50,677 nt of DNA, from positions 1 to 50,677 of the forward strand of contig JAFMMH010000006.1 in the NCBI GenBank assembly GCA_017851655.1. The letters run 5' to 3'. The stretch comes from Flavobacteriaceae bacterium (GTDB taxonomy: Bacteria; Bacteroidota; Bacteroidia; Flavobacteriales; Flavobacteriaceae). The notes beneath the pieces were generated by a model. That model saw only the letters and a list, made by a program, of their open reading frames with translations, did not search any database and had not been told where the DNA came from. Below are positions 34,130 through 43,741 of the stretch, piece after piece (within the stretch, counting starts at the first letter, position 1; each line of letters begins with the position of its first letter). The position numbers were made by a program, and so were the translations under genes.

Positions 34130-34753
34130 ATGGCTAAAAGAGCAGCACCAGAGGTAAACGCTGGATCAATGGCGGATATAGCGTTTCTATTATTAATTTT
34201 CTTTTTGGTTACTACAACCATTGAGACAGATAGTGGATTAAATCGAAAACTACCTCCAATGGAAGACCAAGTAGATCCTCCAATTATACGTCAAAAGAAT
34301 ATATTTACGGTGGTTGTAAATAAAAATGATCAGCTTCTAGTCGAAGAGGAATTAACCGACATTAAAGATCTTAGATCACTGGCGGTAGCTTTCTTAGATA
34401 ATGGAGGTGGTGTAGGAGATGAGGCTTGTGATTATTGTCAAGGGGAACGCGATGAGTCTTCTTCTGATAATCCTGACAAAGCGATCATTTCTTTGAAAAA
34501 CAACCGAGAAACATCTTACAAGGTATATATAGCGATTCAGAATGAGTTGGTTGCGGCGTATAATGATTTGAGAAATCGTGAATTTTTGCGACTTTATCCT
34601 TCTGTAGGGCTCAATTTTGTAGATGCTCAAAAGAAATATGATGACCCGCGTACTTCAGTTGATTTAAGTGATCAATTAAAACCAAAGTTAGATGTGGTAA
34701 AAGCAATGTATCCACAAAAGCTTTCTGAGGCAGAACCAAGTAAAACAAACTAA
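34130..34753 (+). CDS. ExbD/TolR family protein with extended periplasmic domain
   Basis: Channel partner of ExbB. A short cytoplasmic N-terminus precedes the single TM (about 15-33, MADIAFLLLIFFLVTTTI), with the conserved proton-site Asp16. The periplasmic domain is extended to 207 aa, against about 140 in E. coli ExbD. It includes an insertion near residues 91-117 with CDYC (Cys100, Cys103) and many Asp/Glu/Ser residues. It starts 3 bases after the upstream gene. There are two ExbD genes in tandem; this longer one may interact with a different partner. The Cys pair could form a disulfide or bind metal, which is inference. Confidence 0.88.
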   Translation: MAKRAAPEVNAGSMADIAFLLLIFFLVTTTIETDSGLNRKLPPMEDQVDPPIIRQKNIFTVVVNKNDQLLVEEELTDIKDLRSLAVAFLDNGGGVGDEACDYCQGERDESSSDNPDKAIISLKNNRETSYKVYIAIQNELVAAYNDLRNREFLRLYPSVGLNFVDAQKKYDDPRTSVDLSDQLKPKLDVVKAMYPQKLSEAEPSKTN

Positions 34754-34764
34754 AAAAAACAGTT

Positions 34765-35247
34765 ATGTCAAAATTTAAAAAGAAAAAAGGAGGCGAATTA
34801 CCTGCTATTTCTACCGCATCATTACCCGACATTGTTTTTATGTTATTGTTCTTTTTCATGGTTGCAACAGTAATGCGTGACAGTACTTTAATGGTTGTCA
34901 ATAAGTTACCTGCAGCTGATCAAGTTCAAAAACTGGATAAAAAAGACCGTGTAATGTATATATATGCCGGTAAGCCTTCCAATAGATATCAAGATAAATA
35001 TGGAACAAGTGCAAAGATTCAGCTAAATGATAAGTTTGCAACTGTTTCTGAGGTTGGAGCTTTTATTTTAGCCGAGCGTGCTGCAAAGCGTCAGGAACTT
35101 CAAAATGTATTAACAACTGCTCTCAAGGTAGATAGTGATACTAAAATGGGGTTAGTTCAAGATATAAAGCAAGAACTTCGTAAAGTAAGTGCACTTAAAA
35201 TTAACTATACAACTCGTTTAGGTGATTATACCCAAAACATAAATTAG
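34765..35247 (+). CDS. exbD: ExbD/TolR family protein
   Basis: Second ExbD of the cluster, 160 aa. A basic N-terminus (KFKKKKGG) precedes the TM at about 20-38 (LPDIVFMLLFFFMVATVM), with the proton-site Asp22. The periplasmic part is shorter than in the first ExbD. It lies 11 bases after it and is the last gene before the operon terminator. Two different ExbD proteins with one ExbB are standard in flavobacteria. Confidence 0.89.
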   Translation: MSKFKKKKGGELPAISTASLPDIVFMLLFFFMVATVMRDSTLMVVNKLPAADQVQKLDKKDRVMYIYAGKPSNRYQDKYGTSAKIQLNDKFATVSEVGAFILAERAAKRQELQNVLTTALKVDSDTKMGLVQDIKQELRKVSALKINYTTRLGDYTQNIN

Positions 35248-35268
35248 TTTTTTAAATATTAATGTGAT

Positions 35269-35298
35269 AAAAAAGTGCCTATTAAGGCACTTTTTTTT
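35269..35298 (+). terminator. Strong intrinsic terminator of the exbBD operon
   Basis: AAAAAAGTGCCT (35269-35280) pairs perfectly with AGGCACTTTTTT (35285-35296) around a 4-base ATTA loop, followed by T residues to 35298. This is the best terminator hairpin in the window and ends the exbBD operon. Confidence 0.88.
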
Positions 35299-35311
35299 AT
35301 TTTCACTAGTG

Positions 35312-36016
35312 ATGTATAGACCTGCTTTCGCTTATCAAAACACAACAAGGTTTTGGACCTTTATTTTGTTTCTAATCCCGTTGTTGTCTTTATGGGGACA
35401 GGATGTATCGGAGCAAACAAAGCCACTTTTTCGTGAGGATCAATTTTATGTGGGAGTGTCTTTTATGTTATTGCAAACAAATCAAGATCAATTTGATCCT
35501 CTTGGGTTGTCTCGACATTTTCAGTGGGGTTTTGTACGCGATATCCCCTTAAATGATTCTGGGAAATTGGCTTCAGCCGTTGGTCTAGGAATGAGTTTCG
35601 AACGATACAATACAAATTTAGAGCGTAGTTTAGATGAATTTAATAAAGCCTCCTATTCGTTTAATAGCGCTACATCATCTCCTTTGTTTTTTTCAGTTCA
35701 TTCCCTTGAACTTCCATTGAGTATCCGATGGAGGAATGCAACTCCAGAAAGTTTTGCCTTCTGGAGAGTCTATGGAGGTGTCTCTTTACGTTGGAATTAT
35801 TACAATAAACTTATGCAGGATAAAGAACAAATAAGAAATATCGAAGACCTAAATCCTTTTGGAACAGTTGCACATTTGAGTTTTGGATACAACACCTGGA
35901 ATTTTTACATTGCTTATCATCTTAGTCCCTTTTTTAATACAGATTCAATTTCTACCGGTTCAATCCCTTTTGAACTTAATCCAATTAAAATTGGTTTAAT
36001 TTTTTATATTTTATAA
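35312..36016 (+). CDS. Outer-membrane beta-barrel protein (PorT-like), putative
   Basis: Probable outer-membrane barrel of about 234 aa. I choose the ATG at 35312 (MYRPAFAYQ); an upstream GTG at 35264 would put the start inside the terminator hairpin. A hydrophobic segment (FILFLIPLLSLWGQ) at about 18-31 acts as signal peptide. The mature chain shows alternating aromatic strands such as FYVGVSFMLL, SVHSLELPLSIRW, VYGGVSLRWNYY and GTVAHLSFGYNTWNFYIAYHL, ending IGLIFYIL, a C-terminal beta signature. I could not confirm the subfamily. It is convergent with rpoN with no spacer. Confidence 0.72.
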   Translation: MYRPAFAYQNTTRFWTFILFLIPLLSLWGQDVSEQTKPLFREDQFYVGVSFMLLQTNQDQFDPLGLSRHFQWGFVRDIPLNDSGKLASAVGLGMSFERYNTNLERSLDEFNKASYSFNSATSSPLFFSVHSLELPLSIRWRNATPESFAFWRVYGGVSLRWNYYNKLMQDKEQIRNIEDLNPFGTVAHLSFGYNTWNFYIAYHLSPFFNTDSISTGSIPFELNPIKIGLIFYIL

Positions 36017-37459
36017 TTACAGTTCTTTTCGTAATCGAGCTACAGGAATATCAAGTTGTTCTCGGTATTTAGCAATTGTCCTTCTAGCAACGATATATCC
36101 CTTTTCTTTCATGAGTTTAGAAAGGAAGTCATCCGTTAGGGGCTTTTGTTTATTTTCTTCTGCTATAAGTTGGCTTAGGAAGTTTTTTATTTCAATAGAA
36201 GAAACATCTTCCCCTTCCTCATTTTTAAGACCTTCAGAAAAAAATGTTTTCAAAAGTTTTACGCCATACGGTGAGTCGATATACTTACTGTTAGCTACCC
36301 TTGAAATAGTAGAAATATCCATTTGGACCTTGTCAGCAATATCTTTAAGGATCATTGGTTTTAGTTTTCGCTCATCACCGGTCAAAAAATATTCTTTCTG
36401 GTGTTCTACAATTGCATTTATGGTGAGAGTAAGAGTCATATGACGCTGTTGAATGGCCTCAATGAACCATTTTGCTGAATCCAGCTTTTGCTTGATAAAC
36501 TGTACAGCTTCTTGTTGAGTTTTAGACTTTTTTTGACTTTCCTGGTAGCCCATAAGCATTTCTTTATAGGCATTAGAAATTTTTAGCTGTGGTGCATTTC
36601 TACGATTTAATTGTACATCAATTTCTCCATCTTCTAATGTCATAATAAAATCAGGTACTACATGTGTATTTTGGATAGTAGAGGACAAGGCTCCTCCAGG
36701 CTTGGGGTTTAGCCTACTGATGATATCCAATACTTTTTTTAATTCTTCTTCAGTGATTCCAATTCGATCTTGTAGTTTAGAATAATGTTTGTGACTAAAA
36801 TGTTCAAACTCGTCTTTGATTATTTTAAGCGCATGAATCAATTCGGGACGATCTTTTTTCTTTTTTTCAAGTTGTAATTGTAAACATTCTCTTAAGTCAC
36901 GTGCTCCAACACCTGGTGGATCAAGAGATTGAACAGATCGAATAATTTTTTCTAATTGTTTTTTTTCCACAAAGATATTCTGGGTAAAAGCCAAATCGTC
37001 TATGAGCTGATCTTCTGTTCTTCTGAGGTACCCACTGTCGTCTATACTTCCAATTATGAATTCAGCAATTTGCATTTCATCATCGTTTAAGATGAGGTTT
37101 CCCATTTGTTGGTGAAGGTATTGATGGAAACTGATTCCTCCACTTAACGGGACTGTTCGATCTTCGTCATCACTGCTAAAATTGTTAGTGTATAATCTGT
37201 AAGCAGGAACTTCATCGTCACTCAAATACTGATCAATATCAATTTCATCAGTTTCAATTTTTGTGTTTTCGTCGTAGTCATTCTCTGAATTTTCATTTTT
37301 GACTATTTCAATTCCACTCTCTAAAGCAGGATTTTCTCCTATCTCTGATTCAATCTTCTGTTCCAAATCGAGCGTTGAAAGCTGAATCAATTTCATCAAC
37401 TTGATCTGCTGAGGAGATAGTTTCTGTGAAAGCTTTATTTGGAGCTGTTGTTTGAGCAT
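36017..37459 (-). CDS. rpoN: RNA polymerase sigma-54 factor
   Basis: Alternative sigma factor for promoters that need an activator ATPase. Region I (1-50) is Gln/Leu-rich: KQQLQIKLSQKLSPQQIKLM. A highly acidic region II follows at about 50-90. The core-binding and DNA-binding domains occupy 100-400. The RpoN box is at about 458-467, in IVARRTIAKYREQLDIP. The protein is 480 aa. The gene lies 46 bases downstream of asnS on the same strand. No enhancer-binding activator is in the window. Confidence 0.95.
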   Translation of the reverse strand: MLKQQLQIKLSQKLSPQQIKLMKLIQLSTLDLEQKIESEIGENPALESGIEIVKNENSENDYDENTKIETDEIDIDQYLSDDEVPAYRLYTNNFSSDDEDRTVPLSGGISFHQYLHQQMGNLILNDDEMQIAEFIIGSIDDSGYLRRTEDQLIDDLAFTQNIFVEKKQLEKIIRSVQSLDPPGVGARDLRECLQLQLEKKKKDRPELIHALKIIKDEFEHFSHKHYSKLQDRIGITEEELKKVLDIISRLNPKPGGALSSTIQNTHVVPDFIMTLEDGEIDVQLNRRNAPQLKISNAYKEMLMGYQESQKKSKTQQEAVQFIKQKLDSAKWFIEAIQQRHMTLTLTINAIVEHQKEYFLTGDERKLKPMILKDIADKVQMDISTISRVANSKYIDSPYGVKLLKTFFSEGLKNEEGEDVSSIEIKNFLSQLIAEENKQKPLTDDFLSKLMKEKGYIVARRTIAKYREQLDIPVARLRKEL

Positions 37460-37505
37460 GGAATAAATTTACCTTATAAAGATAGAAATTTTACTTTTTT
37501 CGCAT

Positions 37506-38942
37506 TTAAAATGCAGCGTTTTGCGGAGTTCGAGGAAAAGGAATGACGTCTCGAATATTTCCCATGCCCGTTGTAAACTGAACAAGGCGTTCAAATCCAA
37601 GCCCAAAGCCACTGTGTGGTACACTTCCGAATCGTCTTAGATCTAAGTACCACCATAATTCTTCAGCATCAATATTCATTTCTTGAATTCTTTTTTCAAG
37701 AACATCTAAACGTTCTTCACGTTGTGATCCACCTACAATTTCCCCAATTCCAGGAAAAAGGATGTCCATTGCTCTTACGGTCTTTCCATCGTCATTTTGC
37801 CGCATATAAAATGCTTTGATTTTGGCAGGATAATCAAAAAGTATGACAGGACATTTAAAGTGTTTTTCTACCAAAAAACGCTCGTGCTCACTTTGTAAAT
37901 CAACACCCCATTCATTGATTGGATATTGAAATTTTTTCTTTTTATTGGGTTTGGAGTTTCTTAAAATCTCTATGGCTTCGGTGTAACTGATTCTTTTAAA
38001 GTTGTTATCTACTACAAATTTTATTTTTTCCAAAAGACCCAACTCACTTCTGAGTTGTTGAGGCTTAGAACTTTCTTCCTTATTAAATCGTTCGTCCAAA
38101 AATTCAAGATCTTTTTCACAAGTTTCAAGCACATGTTTTAGAACGCTAGTAATAAATTTTTCTGCAAGATCCATATTATCATTCAGATCATAAAAAGCCA
38201 TCTCAGGTTCAATCATCCAAAATTCAGCTAAATGTCTGGTAGTATTCGAGTTTTCAGCTCTAAATGTAGGTCCAAATGTGTAAACTTCTCCTAGTCCAAG
38301 TGCGTAGGATTCGGCTTCTAATTGTCCAGATACGGTAAGGTTGGTTTCTTTTCCAAAGAAATCTTCTTTAAAATCAGGATCACCATTCTCATTCAATTTG
38401 GGGTTCTTTGGATCTAAGGTGGATACTCTAAACATTTCTCCAGCTCCTTCAGCATCACTTCCGGTAATGATCGGTGTATTTACGTATACAAATCCTTCAT
38501 TCTGAAAAAATTGATGTACAGCAAAAGACAAAGCGGATCTAACTCTCATTATCGCAGAAAAGGTGGCTGTTCTGACTCTAAGATGGGCTTTTTCTCGTAA
38601 AAATTCCAAGCTGTGTTTTTTTGGTTGAATAGGATAGGTCTCTGGGTCACAGGCACCTACTAGTATTAACTCTTCAACTTGAAGTTCTACTTTTTGTCCA
38701 CTACCTTGACTTTCTACAATATTTCCCTTCAGACGGAGCGCAGCTCCTGTTGTAATTTGTTTTAAAATAGTTTCTTCAATTTTTTCAAAGTCTACAACGC
38801 ATTGAAGGTTTTCTATAGTGGATCCGTCATTTAAGGCAATAAATCTATTAGCGCGAAAGGTTCTTACCCAACCTTGTATAATGCAAGTTTGACTCTCAGG
38901 ATTCAACTCAAGTAAAGACTTTATTTTTTTTATGTTCATCAT
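37506..38942 (-). CDS. asnS: Asparaginyl-tRNA synthetase
   Basis: Class IIb synthetase charging tRNA-Asn. The OB-fold anticodon-binding domain is residues 1-120, with the typical [18 protein letters not shown]. The catalytic class II core follows: motif 2 is [21 protein letters not shown] and motif 3 is [12 protein letters not shown], near the C-terminus. The 478-aa length is normal. It starts with two ATG codons. Two TAnnTTTG-like boxes lie upstream in a 146-base gap to the RND gene. Confidence 0.96.
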   Translation of the reverse strand: MMNIKKIKSLLELNPESQTCIIQGWVRTFRANRFIALNDGSTIENLQCVVDFEKIEETILKQITTGAALRLKGNIVESQGSGQKVELQVEELILVGACDPETYPIQPKKHSLEFLREKAHLRVRTATFSAIMRVRSALSFAVHQFFQNEGFVYVNTPIITGSDAEGAGEMFRVSTLDPKNPKLNENGDPDFKEDFFGKETNLTVSGQLEAESYALGLGEVYTFGPTFRAENSNTTRHLAEFWMIEPEMAFYDLNDNMDLAEKFITSVLKHVLETCEKDLEFLDERFNKEESSKPQQLRSELGLLEKIKFVVDNNFKRISYTEAIEILRNSKPNKKKKFQYPINEWGVDLQSEHERFLVEKHFKCPVILFDYPAKIKAFYMRQNDDGKTVRAMDILFPGIGEIVGGSQREERLDVLEKRIQEMNIDAEELWWYLDLRRFGSVPHSGFGLGFERLVQFTTGMGNIRDVIPFPRTPQNAAF

Positions 38943-39003
38943 TTTCTTTTATGGCCCGACTCAGCTATGAATATTATCTTTCTACTTCAGCCTAAATTGG
39001 TTT

Positions 39004-39049
39004 CAAATTTATCGGAATGCTATTGTATATTTTTAACAGTGCAAAGATA
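39004..39049 (-). promoter_or_regulatory. Candidate promoter elements of asnS
   Basis: On the minus strand, TATCTTTG (39042-39049) and TAAATTTG (39004-39011) both match the Bacteroidota -7 consensus upstream of asnS. Neither has a well-placed -33 TTG. One of them is likely the asnS(-rpoN) promoter, within the only sizeable gap in this gene row. Confidence 0.38.
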
Positions 39050-39088
39050 AGTTTATTTCAGAAAAATTGTCATTTTACCCTACAGCAC

Positions 39089-41461
39089 TTAGGCATCAAG
39101 GATTTTAATTTTAGGTTTTTTCAAAACTTTATCATTGCTTATTGTGTCTTGAAGTGAAATGAGAAGTGAGGGGAGTAGTACGAGGTTCGCTAACATTGCC
39201 ATTAAAAGAGTCACAGCAACAAGACCTCCAAGGGCTTGGGTACCTCCGAAATTTGAGGACATAAAGACTGAGAAGCCAAAAAACAATACAATTGAAGTAT
39301 AAAACATACTGATTCCTGTCTCCCTGAGTGCTGCAAAAACTGCTTTATTAATCTTCCACCCATTGGCAATTAATTCCTGTCGGTATTTTGCTAAGAAGTG
39401 AATGGTGTCGTCTACTGAAATACCAAAGGCAATACTGAAAACTAAAATAGTAGAGGGCTTAAGTGGAATGCCGGTAAAACCCATTACTCCAGCAGTAATT
39501 ATAAGAGGCAATATATTGGGGATCAGAGAAATAACAATCATTTTAAATGATCGAAACAAAAAGGCCATAAATAGTGCGATTAATAAAATGGCTAGGCTCA
39601 AAGAGATGATTAAGTTATTGATTAAGTACTTCGTTCCTTTTAAAAAGAGTAGTGCTTTTCCAGTAATTTCTGCACCATATCGATTTTCAGGAAATATTTT
39701 TTTCATTGCCTCTCGAAGGTCTTCTTCGATGGTTTCCATTCGCTCGGTTTCTATATCTTTCATATAGGTTGTGATTCGCCCGAATTGTCCTGTAGTATCT
39801 ACATAGCCATTAATTAATTGATTATTTCCTTTCGCATTATTTAAATAAGGGTAGATAAAACTATTTTCTTGCGAGGTGGGAAGGGAGTAATAATTTGGGT
39901 TCCCATTGTAATATGCTTGCTTTGCAAATTTGATTGCATTTACAACAGATAGTGGAGGGGCCAACTCTGGGATTTCTTCAATAACTTCTTGGAGTTGATC
40001 CATACGTTGTAAAGTTGCAGGTTTTACAATGCCATTTTCACGCTTGCTATCTATCCAAATTTCGACAGGCACAATGCCGTTAAAACTCTGATCAAAAAAG
40101 CGAATGTCTTTGAAGAATCCGGCAGATTTGGGCATGTCTTCTATCATACTGCCCGAGATTTTTATTTGATAGATACCTGTTATTCCAATAATGAGTCCTA
40201 TAAGAGATACAATAAAAACATTCACTCTTTTTTTCCTTACTTTTTCTTCCATCCAACTTACGAAGAAGTCTATCGATTTATTTTTTAAATGTTTGAGGTG
40301 TTTTTTCTTAGGGAGTGACATTAAACTATAAGAAATGGGAATAATAAGAAGTGATAAAAGAAAAATGGCAATAATATTGATAGATGCAACCACCCCAAAC
40401 TCTTTAAGTATTTTACTGTTAGTCAAGATGAAGGTAGCAAAACCTGATGCTGTTGTAAGATTTGTCATAAGGGTTGCATTTCCCACTTTTACAATGACAC
40501 GTTGTAACGATTTTGCCTGATTATTGTGTTTTGCAATTTCTTGTTGATATTTATTTATTAGAAAAATACAGTTTGGCACCCCGATTACAATTATGAGCGG
40601 AGGAATCAATGCGGTCAAGACAGTAATTTCATAACCCAACCAACCAAGTATACCAAAGGCCCACATAACCCCTATTGTAACGACAAAAAGGGAGATAAAG
40701 GTGGCGCGGAAAGATCTGAAAAATAAAAAGAAAATTAGTGATGTAATTAATGTTGCTCCTAGTACAAAAAGGCCAATTTCATCCACAATGTTTTGAGCAT
40801 TTAATGTTCGGATGTATGGCATTCCAGATACGTGAACATCTGTAGAACTCTTTTTTTCAAAGGATTCTATAAGAGGAATGAATTTTTCGAAGATAAAATC
40901 CTTGCGTTTAGCTGTATTTACGATATCAGGATTCATATAAACAACTGATCGCACAGTATTACTCTCAGCATCAAAAATCAAATTGTTGTAAAAGGGTAGT
41001 TCCAGAAAAAGCTTTTCTTTGAATTTTAAAATTGCAGCTGAATCCTTTGCTGCACTCAGTTCTACTTCTTGGAGACGTAATTCTTGCTTTTTATCATCTT
41101 TGACTAATTCTTGTAAATTATCCGTGGAAAGCACTAAATCAATCTCTTGAAAAGCTTTAATTTGATTATTTAATTCACGCCAAGCATTCCTTTTTTCAGT
41201 TGTAAAAAAAAGACTGTCCTGTAGAGCGATTACAATGACATTGCCTTCTTCACCGAAAGTGTTGGTAAAAGATTGATAGAGGACATTTTCTGGATGATCA
41301 TCAGGTAAAAGATTGGCTTCTGTAAAAGTGAACTGCATGTACTTCCATTGGGTTGCCCAAAAGAAAGTGAGTCCTAGAATACCTAAAAGAAGGATAAACC
41401 TATTTCTTAAAATAAGTCGTGCTACGAGACCCCATATGTTCGATTCTTTATTCTTCTTCAT
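39089..41461 (-). CDS. RND superfamily (MMPL-type) transporter
   Basis: Inner-membrane exporter of the RND/MMPL superfamily, 790 aa. The pattern is TM1 near 15-35, a large periplasmic loop to about 235, five TMs at about 240-385, a second periplasmic loop to about 600, and five more TMs to the C-terminus. Family motifs are visible in each half (FRSFRATFISLF in the first, SFKMIVISLIPNILPL and AFGISVDDTIHFLAKYRQEL in the second). The hydrophilic loops suggest lipid or hydrophobic-compound export rather than the tripartite drug efflux arrangement. It follows frr by 35 bases, with a small hairpin in the spacer. The substrate is unknown. Confidence 0.88.
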   Translation of the reverse strand: MKKNKESNIWGLVARLILRNRFILLLGILGLTFFWATQWKYMQFTFTEANLLPDDHPENVLYQSFTNTFGEEGNVIVIALQDSLFFTTEKRNAWRELNNQIKAFQEIDLVLSTDNLQELVKDDKKQELRLQEVELSAAKDSAAILKFKEKLFLELPFYNNLIFDAESNTVRSVVYMNPDIVNTAKRKDFIFEKFIPLIESFEKKSSTDVHVSGMPYIRTLNAQNIVDEIGLFVLGATLITSLIFFLFFRSFRATFISLFVVTIGVMWAFGILGWLGYEITVLTALIPPLIIVIGVPNCIFLINKYQQEIAKHNNQAKSLQRVIVKVGNATLMTNLTTASGFATFILTNSKILKEFGVVASINIIAIFLLSLLIIPISYSLMSLPKKKHLKHLKNKSIDFFVSWMEEKVRKKRVNVFIVSLIGLIIGITGIYQIKISGSMIEDMPKSAGFFKDIRFFDQSFNGIVPVEIWIDSKRENGIVKPATLQRMDQLQEVIEEIPELAPPLSVVNAIKFAKQAYYNGNPNYYSLPTSQENSFIYPYLNNAKGNNQLINGYVDTTGQFGRITTYMKDIETERMETIEEDLREAMKKIFPENRYGAEITGKALLFLKGTKYLINNLIISLSLAILLIALFMAFLFRSFKMIVISLIPNILPLIITAGVMGFTGIPLKPSTILVFSIAFGISVDDTIHFLAKYRQELIANGWKINKAVFAALRETGISMFYTSIVLFFGFSVFMSSNFGGTQALGGLVAVTLLMAMLANLVLLPSLLISLQDTISNDKVLKKPKIKILDA

Positions 41462-41469
41462 GAAGCCTT

Positions 41470-41485
41470 GTCAACTTTGGTTGAC
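41470..41485 (-). other. Small hairpin just upstream of the RND transporter start
   Basis: GTCAAC and GTTGAC form a perfect 6-bp stem with a 4-base loop. It lies 8 bases upstream of the RND transporter ATG, in the frr-RND spacer. On the minus-strand transcript it has no U tract, so it is not an intrinsic terminator; it could influence ribosome access. Confidence 0.35.
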
Positions 41486-41496
41486 TTTTTGAAACA

Positions 41497-42051
41497 TCAA
41501 ACTGTTAAAATTTCTTTTTCTTTTATGCTAAAAATTTCATCGACATTTTTAATGTATTGGTCTGTCAAGTTTTGGATGTCAATTTCGTAGTTTTTTTGGA
41601 TGTCCTCAGAGGCTTCAGATTTTTTAATTTCATCATTTGCATCTTTTCTAGCAGAACGAATACCAATTTTCGCATTTTCTGCCTCAGATTTTGCAAGTTT
41701 TGCTAAATCTCTACGGCGTTCTTCTGTTAATGCGGGAATATTAATTATGATTGACTCACCGTTATTCATAGGATTTAAGCCTAAGTTGGCTATCAATATT
41801 GCTTTTTCGATATCCCCGATGATATTTTTTTCCCAGGGCTGTACAGTTAAAGTTCTAGCATCTGGGGTGCTAATATTTGCTACTTGAGATAGTGGAGTAA
41901 GTGTCCCGTAATAGTCTACTTTAACTCCAGAAAGCATGATGGGATTCGCTTTTCCAGCTCTTATATTTAGCATTTCTTTTTCCAAATGCGTTATAGCTTG
42001 ATCCATGCTCTCTTTAGCGCTATCAACAATAAAGTTCATTTCATCTTCCAT
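41497..42051 (-). CDS. frr: Ribosome-recycling factor
   Basis: Ribosome recycling factor that with EF-G splits post-termination ribosomes. The RRF signature appears as LNIRAGKANPIMLSGVKVDYYGT, around residues 28-50, with PLSQVANISTPDARTLTVQPW following and the C-terminal helix ALTEERRRDLAK. Length 184 aa is normal. It follows pyrH by 11 bases, the common pyrH-frr order. A start a few residues in (MNFIVDS) is possible. Confidence 0.97.
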   Translation of the reverse strand: MEDEMNFIVDSAKESMDQAITHLEKEMLNIRAGKANPIMLSGVKVDYYGTLTPLSQVANISTPDARTLTVQPWEKNIIGDIEKAILIANLGLNPMNNGESIIINIPALTEERRRDLAKLAKSEAENAKIGIRSARKDANDEIKKSEASEDIQKNYEIDIQNLTDQYIKNVDEIFSIKEKEILTV

Positions 42052-42062
42052 ACATATAAGTT

Positions 42063-42770
42063 TTAAAGATCAACTCGTGTTCCTATATTTTTCCCTTGTA
42101 ATACATTGTCCAAGTTATTTGGCGTATTCATATCAAAAACGATAATTGGTAATTTATTCTCTTGACTTAAGGTAAAGGCAGTGGTGTCCATTATTTTAAG
42201 CCCTTTCTTAAGAACTTCATCAAACGAAAGATTATCGAATTTAGTGGCCTTGGCATTTTTCTCAGGATCTTCCGTATAAATTCCATCTACGCGAGTTCCT
42301 TTTAGGATCACATCTGCATTAATTTCAATAGCACGAAGGACTGCTGCGGAATCTGTAGTGAAATAGGGATTTCCAGTACCACTCCCGAAAATCACAACCC
42401 TTCCTTTTTCAAGATGCCGAGTTGCTTTTCTTTTGATAAAAGGTTCGGCGATTGCTTCTATTTTAATTGCGGTTTGAAGTCGTGTAGGCACATTATTGTT
42501 TTCAAGCGCTCCTTGTAACGCTAGTCCATTGATTACGGTAGCAAGCATACCCATATAGTCAGCTTGAACACGATCCATGCCTTTGCTTGCACCTGATATT
42601 CCTCTGAATATGTTCCCTCCTCCTATAACTATGGCAATCTCAATGCCTTTGTCAAACACTTTTTTAATCTCTTTTGCGTAAGTGTCAATTTTAATGGGAT
42701 CTATGCCGTGGGTTTGATCACCCATGAGTGCTTCACCACTCAATTTCAAAAGAATTCTTCGGTATTTCAT
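42063..42770 (-). CDS. pyrH: Uridylate kinase
   Basis: Bacterial UMP kinase of the amino-acid kinase fold, making UDP from UMP. Motifs: [14 protein letters not shown] at 3-16, [10 protein letters not shown] at about 47-56, [18 protein letters not shown] at about 125-142 and the D-rich [16 protein letters not shown] at about 158-173. Length 235 aa. It heads a pyrH-frr-RND unit and is preceded by a TATATTTG box in a 101-base gap from nadC. Confidence 0.97.
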   Translation of the reverse strand: MKYRRILLKLSGEALMGDQTHGIDPIKIDTYAKEIKKVFDKGIEIAIVIGGGNIFRGISGASKGMDRVQADYMGMLATVINGLALQGALENNNVPTRLQTAIKIEAIAEPFIKRKATRHLEKGRVVIFGSGTGNPYFTTDSAAVLRAIEINADVILKGTRVDGIYTEDPEKNAKATKFDNLSFDEVLKKGLKIMDTTAFTLSQENKLPIIVFDMNTPNNLDNVLQGKNIGTRVDL

Positions 42771-42787
42771 TGAGAAAAAAGTATTAA

Positions 42788-42795
42788 CAAATATA
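42788..42795 (-). promoter_or_regulatory. Candidate -7 element of pyrH-frr (TATATTTG)
   Basis: On the minus strand TATATTTG fits TAnnTTTG, 17 bases upstream of the pyrH ATG (42770). It lies in the 101-base gap after nadC, where a new transcript would be expected. Confidence 0.42.
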
Positions 42796-42871
42796 AAAAT
42801 TAAAGCAGAATTAGTTAGGCTCTAAAGGAACATTCTCAGTGTAAAGTAAGAAAAAAAAGGCTGATTGAGTT

Positions 42872-43741
42872 CTAAATAGCTTTTAAGCTCAAATCTATAC
42901 TTTTGGAATCGTATGTTAGAGCTCCCATCGAAATAAAATTTACCCCAGTTTCTGCTATTGCAACAATGTTTTTTTTAGTGATATTTCCAGATGCTTCAGT
43001 AGGTTTTTTAGAGTCAATTTGTTTTAACGCACGATTTATTTCTTCTAAATTATGATTATCTAAAAGAATTCTACTGACAAAAGGAAATGCAATCGCTTGT
43101 TCAATTTCATCTTTATTTCTGCATTCCACAACAACTTCTAGTGGGCTATTTTGTTGCTCTAAATAGAGTTCTGTTTTTTGAAGAGCCTTAGTCATACTTC
43201 CACAAAAATCAACATGATTATCTTTAATCATAAGTGCATCAAATAAACCCATGCGGTGGTTATTACCTCCTCCGATTTTCACTGCCCATTTTTCTGCATA
43301 CCTAAAATTAGGTGTGGTTTTACGAGTATCTAAAAGTTGGCAAGAGGTGTGTTGAATTAGTTTTTTTAGTTCATGGGTCATACTAGCAATACCACTCATT
43401 CTTTGAAGTGTATTGAGAACAATTCGTTCTGTTGCTAAGATAGCTTGTGTGGAGCCATGCACAGTAAAAACATGATCACCTGATTTTACTGATTCCCCAT
43501 CTTTTTTAATAGGCTTGAAAATTAGAGAGGGATCATATCTATTAAAAATTTCTTTTGCTAAGTGAATACCGGCAATGATTCCTGCTTCCTTTACCAATAG
43601 GACGGCACTGCTTTTGTCTTCCTTGTCGATGCAGGAGAGTGAGCTGTGATCTCCAGTTCCTATATCCTCTTTAAGAGCTTCATCTATAAAGTGTTCAAAT
43701 TGACTTTGAAATTGAGTGTAATAGCTATTAGGCATAATCAT
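42872..43741 (-). CDS. nadC: Nicotinate-nucleotide pyrophosphorylase (carboxylating)
   Basis: Quinolinate phosphoribosyltransferase, the third step of de novo NAD synthesis, joining quinolinate and PRPP. Motifs: EDIGTGDHSS near 20-30, LLDTRKTTPNFRYAEKWAVKIGGG near residues 137-160, HRMGLFDALMIKDNH near 163-177, and GVNFISMGALTYD near the C-terminus. 289 aa. Its start overlaps nadB by 14 bases, so nadA-nadB-nadC is one translationally coupled unit. An alternative start at the Met of MPNSYY would be 2 codons later. Confidence 0.96.
   Translation of the reverse strand: MIMPNSYYTQFQSQFEHFIDEALKEDIGTGDHSSLSCIDKEDKSSAVLLVKEAGIIAGIHLAKEIFNRYDPSLIFKPIKKDGESVKSGDHVFTVHGSTQAILATERIVLNTLQRMSGIASMTHELKKLIQHTSCQLLDTRKTTPNFRYAEKWAVKIGGGNNHRMGLFDALMIKDNHVDFCGSMTKALQKTELYLEQQNSPLEVVVECRNKDEIEQAIAFPFVSRILLDNHNLEEINRALKQIDSKKPTEASGNITKKNIVAIAETGVNFISMGALTYDSKSIDLSLKAI

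Noticed and set aside
39402-39767. 121-aa plus-strand ORF opposite the RND transporter
   Set aside because: Antisense to conserved transporter motifs, no independent support.
41470-41490. The frr-RND hairpin as a terminator
   Set aside because: The T run is on the plus strand side only; for the minus-strand transcript there is no U tract after the stem.
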